From Pseudomonas delhiensis (lineage in GTDB: Bacteria; Pseudomonadota; Gammaproteobacteria; Pseudomonadales; Pseudomonadaceae): a stretch of 64,000 nucleotides of DNA. The stretch covers positions 1 through 64,000 of the forward strand of contig NZ_FZPC01000016.1 in NCBI RefSeq assembly GCF_900187975.1. Direction: 5' to 3'. Under the pieces are notes generated by a model. It was given only the letters and a program-made list of their open reading frames with translations. It was not told the origin of the DNA and did no database searches. Made by a program: the position numbers and the translations under genes. Shown piece after piece: positions 13,636 to 21,343 of the stretch; the stretch's first letter is position 1; every line of letters starts with the position of its first letter.

Positions 13636-14175
13636 TCATTGCCGCGATTCGCAGGGCTTGCCGGGCTTGAGGTGGGCGACGAAGTTGCAGGGCCGGTGGC
13701 GGGCGTCTAGCTGCTCGGCGAGGATGCCTTCCCAGGCGGTGCGGCAGGCATTGGTGGAGCCCGGCAGGCAGCACACCAGGGTGCCGTTGGCCAGGCCGGC
13801 CAGGGCGCGGGTCTGCACGGTGGAGGTGCCGATGTCGAGGATCGACAGCGCGCGGAACAGCTCGCCGAAGCCCTCGACCTGCTTGTCCAGCAGGCAGGCG
13901 ACCGCCTCGGGGGTGCTGTCGCGGGCGGTGAAGCCGGTGCCGCCGGTGACCAGCACCACCTGGACGTCATCGTCGGCGATCCAGGTGGCGACCTGGGCGC
14001 GGATCCTGTACAGGTCGTCCTTGAGCAGCACGCGGGCGGCCAGGCGGTGGCCGATCTCCACCGAGCGGCTGGCCAGCAGCTCGCCGGACGTGTCGTTGTC
14101 GAACGTGCGGGTATCGCTGACGGTCAGCACGGCGATATTCAGCGGAACGAATTCCGCATTGGGTTTGACGCTCAC
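13636..14175 (-). CDS. moaB: MoaB/Mog-type molybdopterin adenylyltransferase-like protein
   Basis: This cytoplasmic protein of 179 residues has the MoCF-biosynthesis fold. The family signature is clear: NIAVLTVSDTR near residue 13, the molybdopterin-binding loop VTGGTGFTARDSTPEA near 80-95, and LPGSTNACRTAW near 140. MoaB/Mog proteins activate molybdopterin by adenylylation before metal insertion, although many bacterial MoaB paralogues have no proven activity. The GTG start is chosen because GGAG lies ten bases upstream and the protein then has the usual family length; the frame could extend 62 codons further, but that part has no family similarity. It is divergent from the LysR-type regulator gene, with 323 bases between them, so that regulator might control it (inference). 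Confidence 0.88.
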   Translation of the reverse strand: MSVKPNAEFVPLNIAVLTVSDTRTFDNDTSGELLASRSVEIGHRLAARVLLKDDLYRIRAQVATWIADDDVQVVLVTGGTGFTARDSTPEAVACLLDKQVEGFGELFRALSILDIGTSTVQTRALAGLANGTLVCCLPGSTNACRTAWEGILAEQLDARHRPCNFVAHLKPGKPCESRQ

Positions 14176-14498
14176 GCCTTCATCTCCGAACAGGGAATTC
14201 GCAGCCACGCTAGAGACAACCCCATACCCCGTCCAATCGATATGGCAGACTGAACGATCGACGCTCTCTATCGGCGCTTCCGGCCTTTCGCGGCCTGCTT
14301 TCACGCATGATGGGACCGGCCTATCGGGCGGTCGGCAGCAACGATTGGACGCCGCCCGCAACGCCCGGTAACGTGCCGTTCATCCGGGCCGGACGAGCAG
14401 CCCCACGACGAGACCGACGGCGCAGCGCCGCACGTTCGGCTACACACTAGAACGACACCGGCCAGGCCTTCGCCCCCACCACCCGACAGGCAGCTCCC
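14176..14498. other. Divergent intergenic region between moaB and the LysR gene
   Basis: No gene is supported here. The region must hold both divergent promoters. An ATCGATAT word near 14237 and several GC-rich inverted repeats (for example GCGCAGCGCCGC near 14421) are visible, but no LysR-type T-N11-A box can be named with confidence. Confidence 0.4.
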
Positions 14499-15398
14499 AT
14501 GGACATCAAGCAGCTCAAGTTCCTCATCGCCCTGGACCAGACCCGGCACTTCGGGCAGGCTGCCGCGCTCTGCCACATCACCCAGCCCACGCTGTCCATG
14601 CGCCTGCGCAACCTCGAGGACGAGCTGGACCTGGTGCTGGTGACCCGCGGCCAGCGCTTCGAGGGCTTCACCGAGGCCGGCGAGCGCATCCTGGCCTGGG
14701 CCCGCACCCTGCTGGCCGCCTACGACGGCCTGTTGGCCGAGGCCGCCAGCTGCCGCGGGCAACTGGTGGGCAGCCTGCGCCTGGGCCTGGTGCCGCTGTC
14801 CAGCTTCAACCCCATGCAGGTGCTCAAGCCGCTGTCCCAGCGCTACCCGGAGCTGCAGTTCCAGCTGTCGTCGCTGAGCTCGGAGCAGATCATCGACGGC
14901 CTCAGCCGCAACCAGCTGGACCTGGGCATCTGCTACCTCGACCAGGTCAACACCAGCTACTTCGAGGTGCTGGAACTGGCCACCACCACCATGGGCCTGC
15001 TGCACGACGTGCGGCACTTCCAGTTCGACGACGGCGAGCTGCGCTGGGACAGGCTCAACGACATCCCCCTGGGGCTGCTGAGCAAGGGCATGCACTACCG
15101 CCAGTCCGTCGACCTGAGCTTCCGCAGCCGCGGCATGGACCCGCTGCCGGTGCTGGAGAGCGACTCCAGCTTCCAGCTGATCCAGGCCATCGGCGAAGGC
15201 ATGTGCTGCGCCATCATGCCGCTGAACTGCGGCCTGGAAACCCTCAGCGAGCACCTGAAGATCACCCCCATCGCCGGCGCCAGCATCCACAGCCCCATCG
15301 GCCTTCTGCAGCGGCGCACCGAGCCGCGCTCGGCCCTGGCGGAAAAATGCTTCGCCGAGGCGCGCACCATCCTCGCCGGGGAAGACCCGAGCGAATGA
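14499..15398 (+). CDS. LysR-type transcriptional regulator
   Basis: This DNA-binding regulator has 299 residues, the normal length for the family. The N-terminal winged helix is plain: MDIKQLKFLIALDQTRHFGQAA, then ITQPTLSMRLRNLEDEL as the recognition helix (about 25-45). The rest (about 90-295) is the periplasmic-binding-protein-like effector domain, with the hinge GSLRLGLVPLSSFNP. It starts with GGCAGCTCCC upstream and is followed, after a short gap, by the small membrane-protein gene described next. It is divergent from moaB, the usual arrangement for a LysR regulator and its target. The inducer is unknown. There is no sign of truncation. Confidence 0.9.
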   Translation: MDIKQLKFLIALDQTRHFGQAAALCHITQPTLSMRLRNLEDELDLVLVTRGQRFEGFTEAGERILAWARTLLAAYDGLLAEAASCRGQLVGSLRLGLVPLSSFNPMQVLKPLSQRYPELQFQLSSLSSEQIIDGLSRNQLDLGICYLDQVNTSYFEVLELATTTMGLLHDVRHFQFDDGELRWDRLNDIPLGLLSKGMHYRQSVDLSFRSRGMDPLPVLESDSSFQLIQAIGEGMCCAIMPLNCGLETLSEHLKITPIAGASIHSPIGLLQRRTEPRSALAEKCFAEARTILAGEDPSE

Positions 15399-15439
15399 GC
15401 CACTGAAACCCAGGTGCCGCCCGGCACCCCGGAGCCCGC

Positions 15440-15618
15440 ATGACCCCCCCCCGAACCCCACGCTGCCGACGCAGCAGCCGAACGCCGAACCCAGCCGGCC
15501 CCTGCGCCGGCAACTGCTGTGGCTGGCCGCCCTGTGGCTGGGCGGCGTCGGCAGCGTCCTGCTGGCCGCCGAGCTGATCCGCCTGGCCATGGCCGCCGCC
15601 GGCATGAACAGCCACTGA
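15440..15618 (+). pseudogene. Small DUF2474-like membrane protein, frame interrupted at a run of nine C
   Basis: The start codon has GGAG eight bases upstream. It is followed at once by nine consecutive C (15444-15452). Read as given, the frame leads into arginine-rich nonsense. If one C is added, it becomes a protein of about 59 residues: a proline-rich N-terminus, then LRRQLLWLAALW, one hydrophobic helix, LIRLAMAAAGM and a stop at 15616. That pattern (one membrane helix, a conserved arginine, a C-terminal AAGM) resembles the DUF2474 family of very small inner-membrane proteins, some of which sit beside cytochrome bd-type oxidase genes. No oxidase gene is present here. The break is either a sequencing error, a true frameshift or a length-variable tract. 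Confidence 0.6.
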
Positions 15619-15625
15619 CGCGCCG

Positions 15626-16012
15626 CTAGCCGCGGCGCTTCGCCAGGTTCAGCGCCACGGCCGCGCGGATCAGCGCGCGCAGCGCCGCCTCGTCCAGCAC
15701 GTCGCCCTGGTGGATGTCGATGGCCCGCCGCGTCGTGCCTTCGAGGCTGGCATTGAACAGCCCCGCCGGGTCCTCCAGCGCCGCGCCCCTGGCGAAGGTC
15801 AGCTTCACCACCTGCCTGTAGGTCTCGCCGGTGCAGAGGATGCCGGCCCGGGACCACACAGGCACGCCCCGCCACTTCCACTGCTCGACCACCTCAGGCT
15901 CCGCCTCGTGCACCAGCGCCCGCACCCGCGCCAGCACCTCGCCGCGCCAGTCGCCCAGCTCGGCGATCCGCGCCGTGATCAGGGCAGCAGCGTCGTCCTC
16001 TTCTTTCGTCAT
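15626..16012 (-). CDS. DUF1801 domain protein
   Basis: This small cytoplasmic protein of 128 residues matches the DUF1801 (YdhG/YdeI-like) pattern: a helical N-terminus, then EQWKWRGVPVWSRAGILCTG near residues 44-62, QVVKLTFARGAAL near 67-80, and a C-terminal helical segment DEAALRALIRAAVALN. The family fold resembles that of frataxin-like proteins and its biochemical role is not established. It ends eight bases from the small membrane-protein gene, which is convergent with it. It does not obviously belong to the signalling genes that lie upstream on the same strand. Confidence 0.8.
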   Translation of the reverse strand: MTKEEDDAAALITARIAELGDWRGEVLARVRALVHEAEPEVVEQWKWRGVPVWSRAGILCTGETYRQVVKLTFARGAALEDPAGLFNASLEGTTRRAIDIHQGDVLDEAALRALIRAAVALNLAKRRG

Positions 16013-16096
16013 CGCACTCGTCCTCCCGCGCGCCGGCGGTTGCCGGCATGACCGCTTGAGTATCGACCAGGCGCGCGGTCGCGGCAGGACAGATCG

Positions 16097-16840
16097 TCAG
16101 GGGAGCGTTGCCGGCGGCTCCGCTGCCACCTCGAAGATGGCCCCTTCGATGCCGAGCACCTCGCCGGTGTCGGCATAGATGCCCACGCCCTTCTCCCAGA
16201 CGTTCTTGATGCGCCCGTCGGCGCAGCGGATGCGGTAGGTCAGCTCGTAGGGCTCGCGGCGCAGCAGCGCCTGCTGCACGCCGGCCCAGACGTATTCGGC
16301 GTATTCCTCGAGGATCAGCGTGCTGTAGCTGTGCTCGTAGGTGTCGGTCAGGTACTGCGCCGGGTAGCCGGTGAGCTGCAGGCAGCCGGCGCTGACGAAT
16401 TCCATGGTCCACTGGCGGTTGTTGCGCCCGCGGTAGATCAGCCCGGGCAGGCCGTCGAGCAGGCTGGCGGCACCGCGCCGGCTGGCCTCCAGGCGGGCGT
16501 CCTGGCGGCGCTGGCTGGTGGCGTCGCTGAGCGACAGGTAGAGCGCCTCGGCGTCACCGTCCAGCTGCACGTCGAACCAGCGCAGGCGCCCGTGGGCGTC
16601 GATGAAGCGCAGGCACTGCCGCGCGCCTTGGCCCTGGCGGGCCTGGCTCAGCACCGCGCGCCAGCCGGGCAGGTCCTCCTGGTGCAGGCAGGCGGCCAGT
16701 TCCTCGCCCAGGCCGCTGTCGCCCATCAGCGTGCGCCAGGCGCGGTTGGCCCGGCGGATGCGGCCGCGGCCGTCCAGGTGCAGCAGCGCCACCGGGTAGC
16801 GGTCGCCGTCGTCGCGGGTGTCGGCGGGCGGGGTCGCCAT
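16097..16840 (-). CDS. PAS-domain protein downstream of the NarL/NarX-like pair
   Basis: This soluble protein of 247 residues consists of two PAS-like units: about 12-115 (PVALLHLDGRGRIRRANRAW), and about 128-240 ending in the PAC-like YRIRCADGRIKNVWEKGVG. There is no kinase, cyclase or DNA-binding domain, so it is probably a partner or sensor subunit. The start MATPPAD is chosen because GAGGAGGA lies immediately upstream; the ATG 15 bases earlier overlaps that ribosome site. The response-regulator gene ends 11 bases before it, so the order kinase, regulator, PAS protein looks like one operon. PAS domains can bind haem, flavin or small ligands, but no diagnostic ligand residue can be claimed. 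Confidence 0.8.
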   Translation of the reverse strand: MATPPADTRDDGDRYPVALLHLDGRGRIRRANRAWRTLMGDSGLGEELAACLHQEDLPGWRAVLSQARQGQGARQCLRFIDAHGRLRWFDVQLDGDAEALYLSLSDATSQRRQDARLEASRRGAASLLDGLPGLIYRGRNNRQWTMEFVSAGCLQLTGYPAQYLTDTYEHSYSTLILEEYAEYVWAGVQQALLRREPYELTYRIRCADGRIKNVWEKGVGIYADTGEVLGIEGAIFEVAAEPPATLP

Positions 16841-16851
16841 GCTCGTCCTCC

Positions 16852-17484
16852 TCATTGCAGGCCGCCGCCGCGGTGGACCCAGGCGGCCAGTTCCAGGCGC
16901 GAGCCCAGGTGGAACTTGCGCAGCAGGTTCTTCACGTAGATCTTCACGGTGCCGTCGCTGATGCCCAGCTCGCGGGCGATGCGCTTGTTGCTCAGGCCCT
17001 GGGCGATCAGCGCCAGGGTCTGGCCCTCGCGGGCGGTGAGCTCGTCCGCTGCCGGCGCCGCGGCCGGCGCGGGCTCGGCGAGCAGCGCCACCAGGCTGTC
17101 GTCCAGCTGCACCGAGCCGCGGCTGCAGCCACGCACGTAGGCCAGCAGCGCCTCCGGCTCGGTGTCCTTGAGCAGGTAGCCCTCGGCACCCAGGCGCAGG
17201 GCGGCGGCCAGCTCGGTGCGCTCGGCCGAGGCGGTGAGTACTATCACCTGGCTGTCCAGCTCCAGTTGGCGCAGCTCGTCGAGCACCTGCAGGCCGCCCA
17301 GGCCGGGCATGTGCAGGTCCAGCAGGATCAGCTCCGGGCTCAGCTGGCAGGCCAGGCTGATGCCCTCGCGGCCGCTGGAGGCCTGGCCGACCACGGTGAA
17401 CTCGCCGCTTTCGCCGAACAGCTCGGCCAGGCCGCGGCGGAACAGCGGGTGGTCATCGATCAGCAGCAAGGTGGCGTTGTGCAT
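16852..17484 (-). CDS. NarL/FixJ-family response regulator
   Basis: This two-domain transcription factor has 210 residues. The receiver domain (3-120) has DD in LLIDDHP, the phosphoacceptor Asp in LLDLHMPG (about residue 56) and the conserved Lys in YLLKDTEPEA. A LuxR-type helix-turn-helix fills 145-205, with LTAREGQTLALIAQGLSNKRIA and GISDGTVKIYVKNLLRKF. It overlaps the upstream kinase gene by 32 bases, so the two are translationally coupled and certainly form a pair. The pair is divergent from the dimethylamine monooxygenase genes, with about 245 bases between. It may regulate them or respond to the same redox state (inference). Confidence 0.92.
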   Translation of the reverse strand: MHNATLLLIDDHPLFRRGLAELFGESGEFTVVGQASSGREGISLACQLSPELILLDLHMPGLGGLQVLDELRQLELDSQVIVLTASAERTELAAALRLGAEGYLLKDTEPEALLAYVRGCSRGSVQLDDSLVALLAEPAPAAAPAADELTAREGQTLALIAQGLSNKRIARELGISDGTVKIYVKNLLRKFHLGSRLELAAWVHRGGGLQ

Positions 17485-18583
17485 CGGCTTTCTCCTCCGG
17501 TTGGGCGGCCACGCCGGGTAGCCGCAACGCGACCCGCGTGCCCCGTGGCGGGATGGTCTTCACGCTCAGGCTGGCGCCGATGGCCAGGGCCCGCTCGCGC
17601 ATGATCGACAGGCCGAAGTGGCCGGTCTCGCCGCTGGCCTGCAGGCCGATGCCGTCGTCCTCGACCGCCACCCGCAGCTCGCCCCGGGCCAGGCGCAGGT
17701 CGATGCGCGCGGTGCGCGCATGGGAGTGGCGGACGATGTTGGCCAGCGCCTCGCGGACGATCTGCAGCACCTGCAGGGCCTGCTCGTCGTCGAGCAGGCC
17801 GTCGGGCAGGCGGTTGTCCAGCTCGAAGACGATGGTGCTGCGCCGGCCGAATTCCTCCACCGAATCCAGCAGCGACTGGCGCAGGCTGCGCCCGTCCAGG
17901 CTCAGGCGGGCGTTGCCGATCAGCTCGCGGACCTGGCGCTGCACCGCCTGCAGGCCGTGGCGCAGTTCCTCCAGCAGCGGCGCGGCCTGTTGCGGGCGTT
18001 GCAGCTGGCCCTGCAGGCGGTTCGCCTGGAAGGCCAGGAAGCCCAGCTGCTGGGCCACCGAATCGTGCAGCTCGCGGGCCAGCAGGGTGTCCTGGCCGTG
18101 GCGCTCCAGGCGCAGCCGCGCACGCTGCCGGGCGATGCCGTGGACGCTGACGGCCAGCAGCGGCAGCCAGGCCAGCAGCGCCCGGTGCTGGCGGCCGGTG
18201 AAGTCCTGCAGCGCCAGCGCGGCCTGGCCGCCCTGCTCCAGCGGCCAGAGCTGGCGCGGCTCGCCGCGCGCCCGGCAGGGGCGGCACGGGCCGGCGCGCA
18301 GGGCCGGCAGGTCGCGCAGCGGGCAGTCGGCCTCGGCGCAGAAGGCCGCCGGGCGCCGCAGCGGCTCCGCCAGGCCGGGCTCGTCCAGCAGCAGGCACGG
18401 CGCCGCCTCCGGATGGGCCGCCGCCAGGTCGGCGAGCAGGCGCGCCAGCGGCGCCCAACTGCCCGGTTCCTCCAGCAGGCCCCGCAGCAGCTCGGCCTCG
18501 GCGCGCCGCGGCGCGGCCGCGACGGCGCCTGCAAGCCATCGTTGCCGCCAGAGATCCAGCCACCCCGCACGCCGTGCACCCAT
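17453..18583 (-). CDS. NarX-like histidine kinase with a four-cysteine motif
   Basis: This kinase of 376 residues has the HisKA_3/HATPase layout of the NarX/NreB/DegS group. The phosphoacceptor His173 is in ARELHDSVAQQLG, and the ATPase boxes EALANIVRHSHA and VEDDGIGL follow. Unlike NarX, it lacks a clear periplasmic loop with two flanking helices. Its N-terminal part instead carries Cys82, Cys87, Cys100 and Cys103 (C-x4-C-x12-C-x2-C), followed by a moderately hydrophobic segment. NreB of Staphylococcus uses four cysteines to hold an oxygen-sensing iron-sulfur cluster; the spacing differs here, so a similar role is inference. The start MGARRAG has AGGG upstream; a longer frame runs 82 codons into the promoter region and is rejected. 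Overlaps the response-regulator gene. Confidence 0.88.
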   Translation of the reverse strand: MGARRAGWLDLWRQRWLAGAVAAAPRRAEAELLRGLLEEPGSWAPLARLLADLAAAHPEAAPCLLLDEPGLAEPLRRPAAFCAEADCPLRDLPALRAGPCRPCRARGEPRQLWPLEQGGQAALALQDFTGRQHRALLAWLPLLAVSVHGIARQRARLRLERHGQDTLLARELHDSVAQQLGFLAFQANRLQGQLQRPQQAAPLLEELRHGLQAVQRQVRELIGNARLSLDGRSLRQSLLDSVEEFGRRSTIVFELDNRLPDGLLDDEQALQVLQIVREALANIVRHSHARTARIDLRLARGELRVAVEDDGIGLQASGETGHFGLSIMRERALAIGASLSVKTIPPRGTRVALRLPGVAAQPEEKADAQRHLAADR

Positions 18584-18695
18584 GCCCAGCCCTCGTTCGC
18601 AAGTGCCATACAGGCAGCAACTTTCATGCCCCCGGCGCGGCCTCCCCGCGGCCCTTACCCCTTTGGAGATATCACCTCCTGCGGATTGAGCGGTT

Positions 18696-18730
18696 ATTCG
18701 CATCAGGAAAATATCTTCCCCAACGCGAAA
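18696..18730. promoter_or_regulatory. Paired 15-bp operator-like motifs at the dmm promoter
   Basis: Two copies of the island motif TTTC-N7-GAAA start exactly 20 bp apart: 18696-18710 (TTTCCTGATGCGAAT on the minus strand) and 18716-18730 (TTCCCCAACGCGAAA on the plus strand). They lie about 100-130 bases before the dmmA start. A possible -35, TTGAGC, is at 18686-18691, so the first copy would sit inside the promoter. Binding is inferred from recurrence at three other promoter regions. Confidence 0.6.
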
Positions 18731-18827
18731 CACGAAAGTTCGCCGCCGCCAGCGCCCGGATGCGCACCAACTCAAGGCCCCGCGCCTCAGGATCGGGCAC
18801 GGCGGCGGCCCACCCAGCGAGGAAGCC

Positions 18828-19358
18828 ATGACCGATACCGCTCTCTCCGGCAGCGCCCCGCCGCTGCCCAGCCTGCCCCGCTACGACGCCCTGCCGCGCC
18901 TGGCCGGCGGCCACGCGCTGCTGGTGATGCAGCGGGCCGACGCCGACTACGCCCATGCCCTGGCCAGCCGCCTCGGCCTGGCCCCCGGCGAGCTGGAACT
19001 GCTGGCCAGCGGCCCGCAGGGCCCGCAGCGCGCCCTGCTGGAACGCCTGGACAGCGCCAGCGTCGGCCTGCAGTTGCTGCTGTGCGGCGACGAGGCCTTC
19101 CTCTGGCCGCTGCACGCCCTGGCCCGCCAGGCCGGCCTGCGCCCCGACGAGATCCACCTGCTGCGCCGCGGCGAGGACACCCGCACGCTGTACTGCGTGC
19201 ACTGCGGCACCTTGCAGGGCACCGGCAGCGGCGACCGCCACGACTGCCAGCACTGCGGCGTGCATCTCGAAGTACGGCGGCATTTCTCCCAGCGCCTGGG
19301 CGCCTACCTGGGTGTGTGCGCCGATGCCGACCAGCCCTATGCGGAGGCCCGCCCATGA
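18828..19358 (+). CDS. dmmA: Dimethylamine monooxygenase subunit, DmmA family
   Basis: This 176-residue protein belongs to the DmmA family of dimethylamine monooxygenase subunits. Dimethylamine monooxygenase oxidises dimethylamine to methylamine and formaldehyde with O2 and reduced nucleotide. The C-terminal third carries a rubredoxin- or zinc-ribbon-like pair of CxxC motifs (YCVHCG near 125 and DCQHCG near 145), so a structural metal or electron-transfer role is likely. It begins the long plus-strand operon dmm-gcvT-purU-tmm-tdm-mcp and overlaps the next gene by four bases (ATGA). GGAAGCC precedes the start. Subunit lettering is from memory of the dmmDABC system of Pseudomonas; the family call is firmer than the letter. 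Confidence 0.8.
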   Translation: MTDTALSGSAPPLPSLPRYDALPRLAGGHALLVMQRADADYAHALASRLGLAPGELELLASGPQGPQRALLERLDSASVGLQLLLCGDEAFLWPLHALARQAGLRPDEIHLLRRGEDTRTLYCVHCGTLQGTGSGDRHDCQHCGVHLEVRRHFSQRLGAYLGVCADADQPYAEARP

Positions 19359-20281
19359 GCGCCTTCTTCGACGTGCGGGTGAGCGCCGTGCGCGCCATCA
19401 CCCCGGTGATCCGCGAATTCACCTTCGAGGCCATGGACGGCGCGCTGCCCGGTTTCTCCGCCGGCAGCCACGTGCAGCTGTGCCTGCCCAACGGCCTGCG
19501 CAACGCCTACTCGCTGCTGGGCGACCCGGCCGACGCCAGCCACTACCGCATCGCCGTGCGCCGCCAGGAGAAGTCCCGCGGCGGCTCGCGCTACCTGCAC
19601 GAACAGCTCCGGGTGGGCGACCGGCTGCGCGTCGGCGCGCCGGCCAACCTGTTCGCCCTGCACGGCGAGGCGCGCCGGCACATCCTGGTGGCCGGCGGCA
19701 TCGGCATCACGCCCTTCCTCGCCCACTGCCGCGAGCTGCTGCGCCGCGGCGCGGACTTCGAACTGCACTACGCCTACCGCGCCGGCCTGAGCGACGCCTA
19801 CCTGGGCGAGTTGCGCGAGCTGCTGGGCGAGCGCCTGCACGAATACGACGGCGTGCAGCGCGCGCTGGACCTCAACCAGGTGCTGCGCCACCGCCCGCTG
19901 GGCAGCCACGTCTATGCCTGCGGCCCGCAGCGCCTGCTGCTGGCCCTGCGCGAGCAGGCCGCGGCGCTGGGCTGGAGCGACTCGCGGGTGCACTGGGAAG
20001 CCTTCGCCGCCCCCGAACCCGGCCAGCCGTTCCGCGTGGAGCTGGCGCGCAGCGGCCGCCAGCTGGACGTGGGCGCCGAGCAGAGCCTGCTCGAAGCCCT
20101 GGAAGGCGCCGGCGTGGAAGTGCCCAGCCTGTGCCACGGCGGGGTCTGCGGCCAGTGCCGCACGCCCTACCTCAAGGGCGAGGTGGAGCACCGCGACCAC
20201 TTCCTCGACAGCCGCGAACGCGAAGGCAGCCTGATGCCCTGCGTATCCCGCGGCTGCGGCCCGATCCTGCTCGACCTCTAG
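19355..20281 (+). CDS. dmmB: Dimethylamine monooxygenase reductase subunit (FMN/NAD/2Fe-2S)
   Basis: This 308-residue reductase of the phthalate-dioxygenase-reductase/VanB type passes electrons from NAD(P)H to the oxygenase. The flavin-binding barrel comes first (about 1-105, with RNAYSLLGDP for flavin binding), then the nucleotide-binding domain (HILVAGGIGITPFLAH near 107-125, YACGPQRLL near 187), then a plant-type 2Fe-2S ferredoxin domain (from about 225) with CHGGVCGQC supplying three cluster cysteines and a fourth in SLMPCVSRG. It overlaps the dmmA stop by four bases and is followed after 13 bases by the haem-type subunit, so the three are made together. The length is normal. The gene letter follows its place in the operon and is less certain than the function. 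Confidence 0.87.
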   Translation: MSAFFDVRVSAVRAITPVIREFTFEAMDGALPGFSAGSHVQLCLPNGLRNAYSLLGDPADASHYRIAVRRQEKSRGGSRYLHEQLRVGDRLRVGAPANLFALHGEARRHILVAGGIGITPFLAHCRELLRRGADFELHYAYRAGLSDAYLGELRELLGERLHEYDGVQRALDLNQVLRHRPLGSHVYACGPQRLLLALREQAAALGWSDSRVHWEAFAAPEPGQPFRVELARSGRQLDVGAEQSLLEALEGAGVEVPSLCHGGVCGQCRTPYLKGEVEHRDHFLDSREREGSLMPCVSRGCGPILLDL

Positions 20282-20294
20282 GAGACCCGACGCC

Positions 20295-21311
20295 ATGCCC
20301 ACGACCCTCAAGCCGGTGGAGCGCTACCGCGAATCCTTCAGCTTCGCCAACAGCCCGGAGGCCATCCGCCGCTTCCCGTTCCCCTTCCCGGAGGACCAGT
20401 ACCAGTACTCGGTGAACATCGAGCCGGCGGTGCCGCGCGACCCGGGCTCGGTGTTCGAGCACCTGTTCGACATCGACGAGCACTACCGCTCCGAGGTGGC
20501 CGAGCGCGCCCTGGTGCTGGAGCGCGACCCGTCGCGCTGCCTGGTGATGCCGCACATGCAGCCGGCCGCCTGGGACGCCCTGGCGCTGCTGATGGAGCGC
20601 CTGGCCAGCGACTACCCGCAGTACTTCCAGCTGCGCCGCGACGGCGAGCGCTGGGAGTGGCGCAACCTGGCCCTGGGCATCCACCAGCACTTCACCTACG
20701 GCGACGCCGCCACCCTGCCCTGCGAGCCGCTGGAATACATCACCCGCCAGGTGCAGGGCGACTTCGCGCTGCTCGACCAGCGCGACGGCGACCTGTTCAT
20801 GGACGCCGGCATGGTCACCGGGCCGGCCGACTGGTCGCTGGCCTTCGACGCCGGCATGAGCTTCAAGCAGTGGCATTCGCCGGTGCCCATGGCGCACCAG
20901 ATGGGCATTTTCGACCGCGCCCTGAAGTACCTGCTGAACCTGCAGGTGGGCCAGCCGATGCGCCGGCTGAACTGGACCATGACCATCAACCCGCGCCTGG
21001 ACACCTCGCCCGAGACCTACCACGAGTGGGGCGCCGACCGCGGCACCGTCACCGCGCAGAACGCAGGCGAGCTGGTGCACCTGCGCGTGGAGCTGCAGGT
21101 GATGGCGCGCCTGCCGCGCAGCCATGCGCTGATGTTCAGCATCCGCACCTACCTGATCGGCATGAACGAGCTGGCCACCCAGCCGCACTGGGCCCGGCGC
21201 CTGTACCGCGTGCTGCGCGACCTGCCCGAGCCGATCGCCGACTACAAGGGCCTGACCCGCTACCGCGGCGCCCTGCTCGACTGGCTGCGGCCGTTCGATC
21301 CGCAAGCCTGA
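20295..21311 (+). CDS. dmmC: Haem-dependent oxidative N-demethylase subunit (DUF3445)
   Basis: This 338-residue cytoplasmic protein belongs to the DUF3445 haem-dependent oxidative N-demethylase family and is the likely catalytic subunit of dimethylamine monooxygenase. Family-like features are RFPFPFPEDQYQYS near the N-terminus, the central MPHMQPAAWDALA, and FDAGMSFKQWHSPVPMAHQMG near 185-205, where His and Met residues could ligate haem (inference). A C-terminal SIRTYLIGMNELATQPHW block follows. There is no membrane segment. GGAGACCC precedes the start. It sits between the reductase and the GcvT-like gene in one operon. The letter dmmC follows operon order. Confidence 0.85.
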   Translation: MPTTLKPVERYRESFSFANSPEAIRRFPFPFPEDQYQYSVNIEPAVPRDPGSVFEHLFDIDEHYRSEVAERALVLERDPSRCLVMPHMQPAAWDALALLMERLASDYPQYFQLRRDGERWEWRNLALGIHQHFTYGDAATLPCEPLEYITRQVQGDFALLDQRDGDLFMDAGMVTGPADWSLAFDAGMSFKQWHSPVPMAHQMGIFDRALKYLLNLQVGQPMRRLNWTMTINPRLDTSPETYHEWGADRGTVTAQNAGELVHLRVELQVMARLPRSHALMFSIRTYLIGMNELATQPHWARRLYRVLRDLPEPIADYKGLTRYRGALLDWLRPFDPQA

Positions 21312-21343
21312 AGAACCGCCACCCACTACAAGAGGATCACCCC

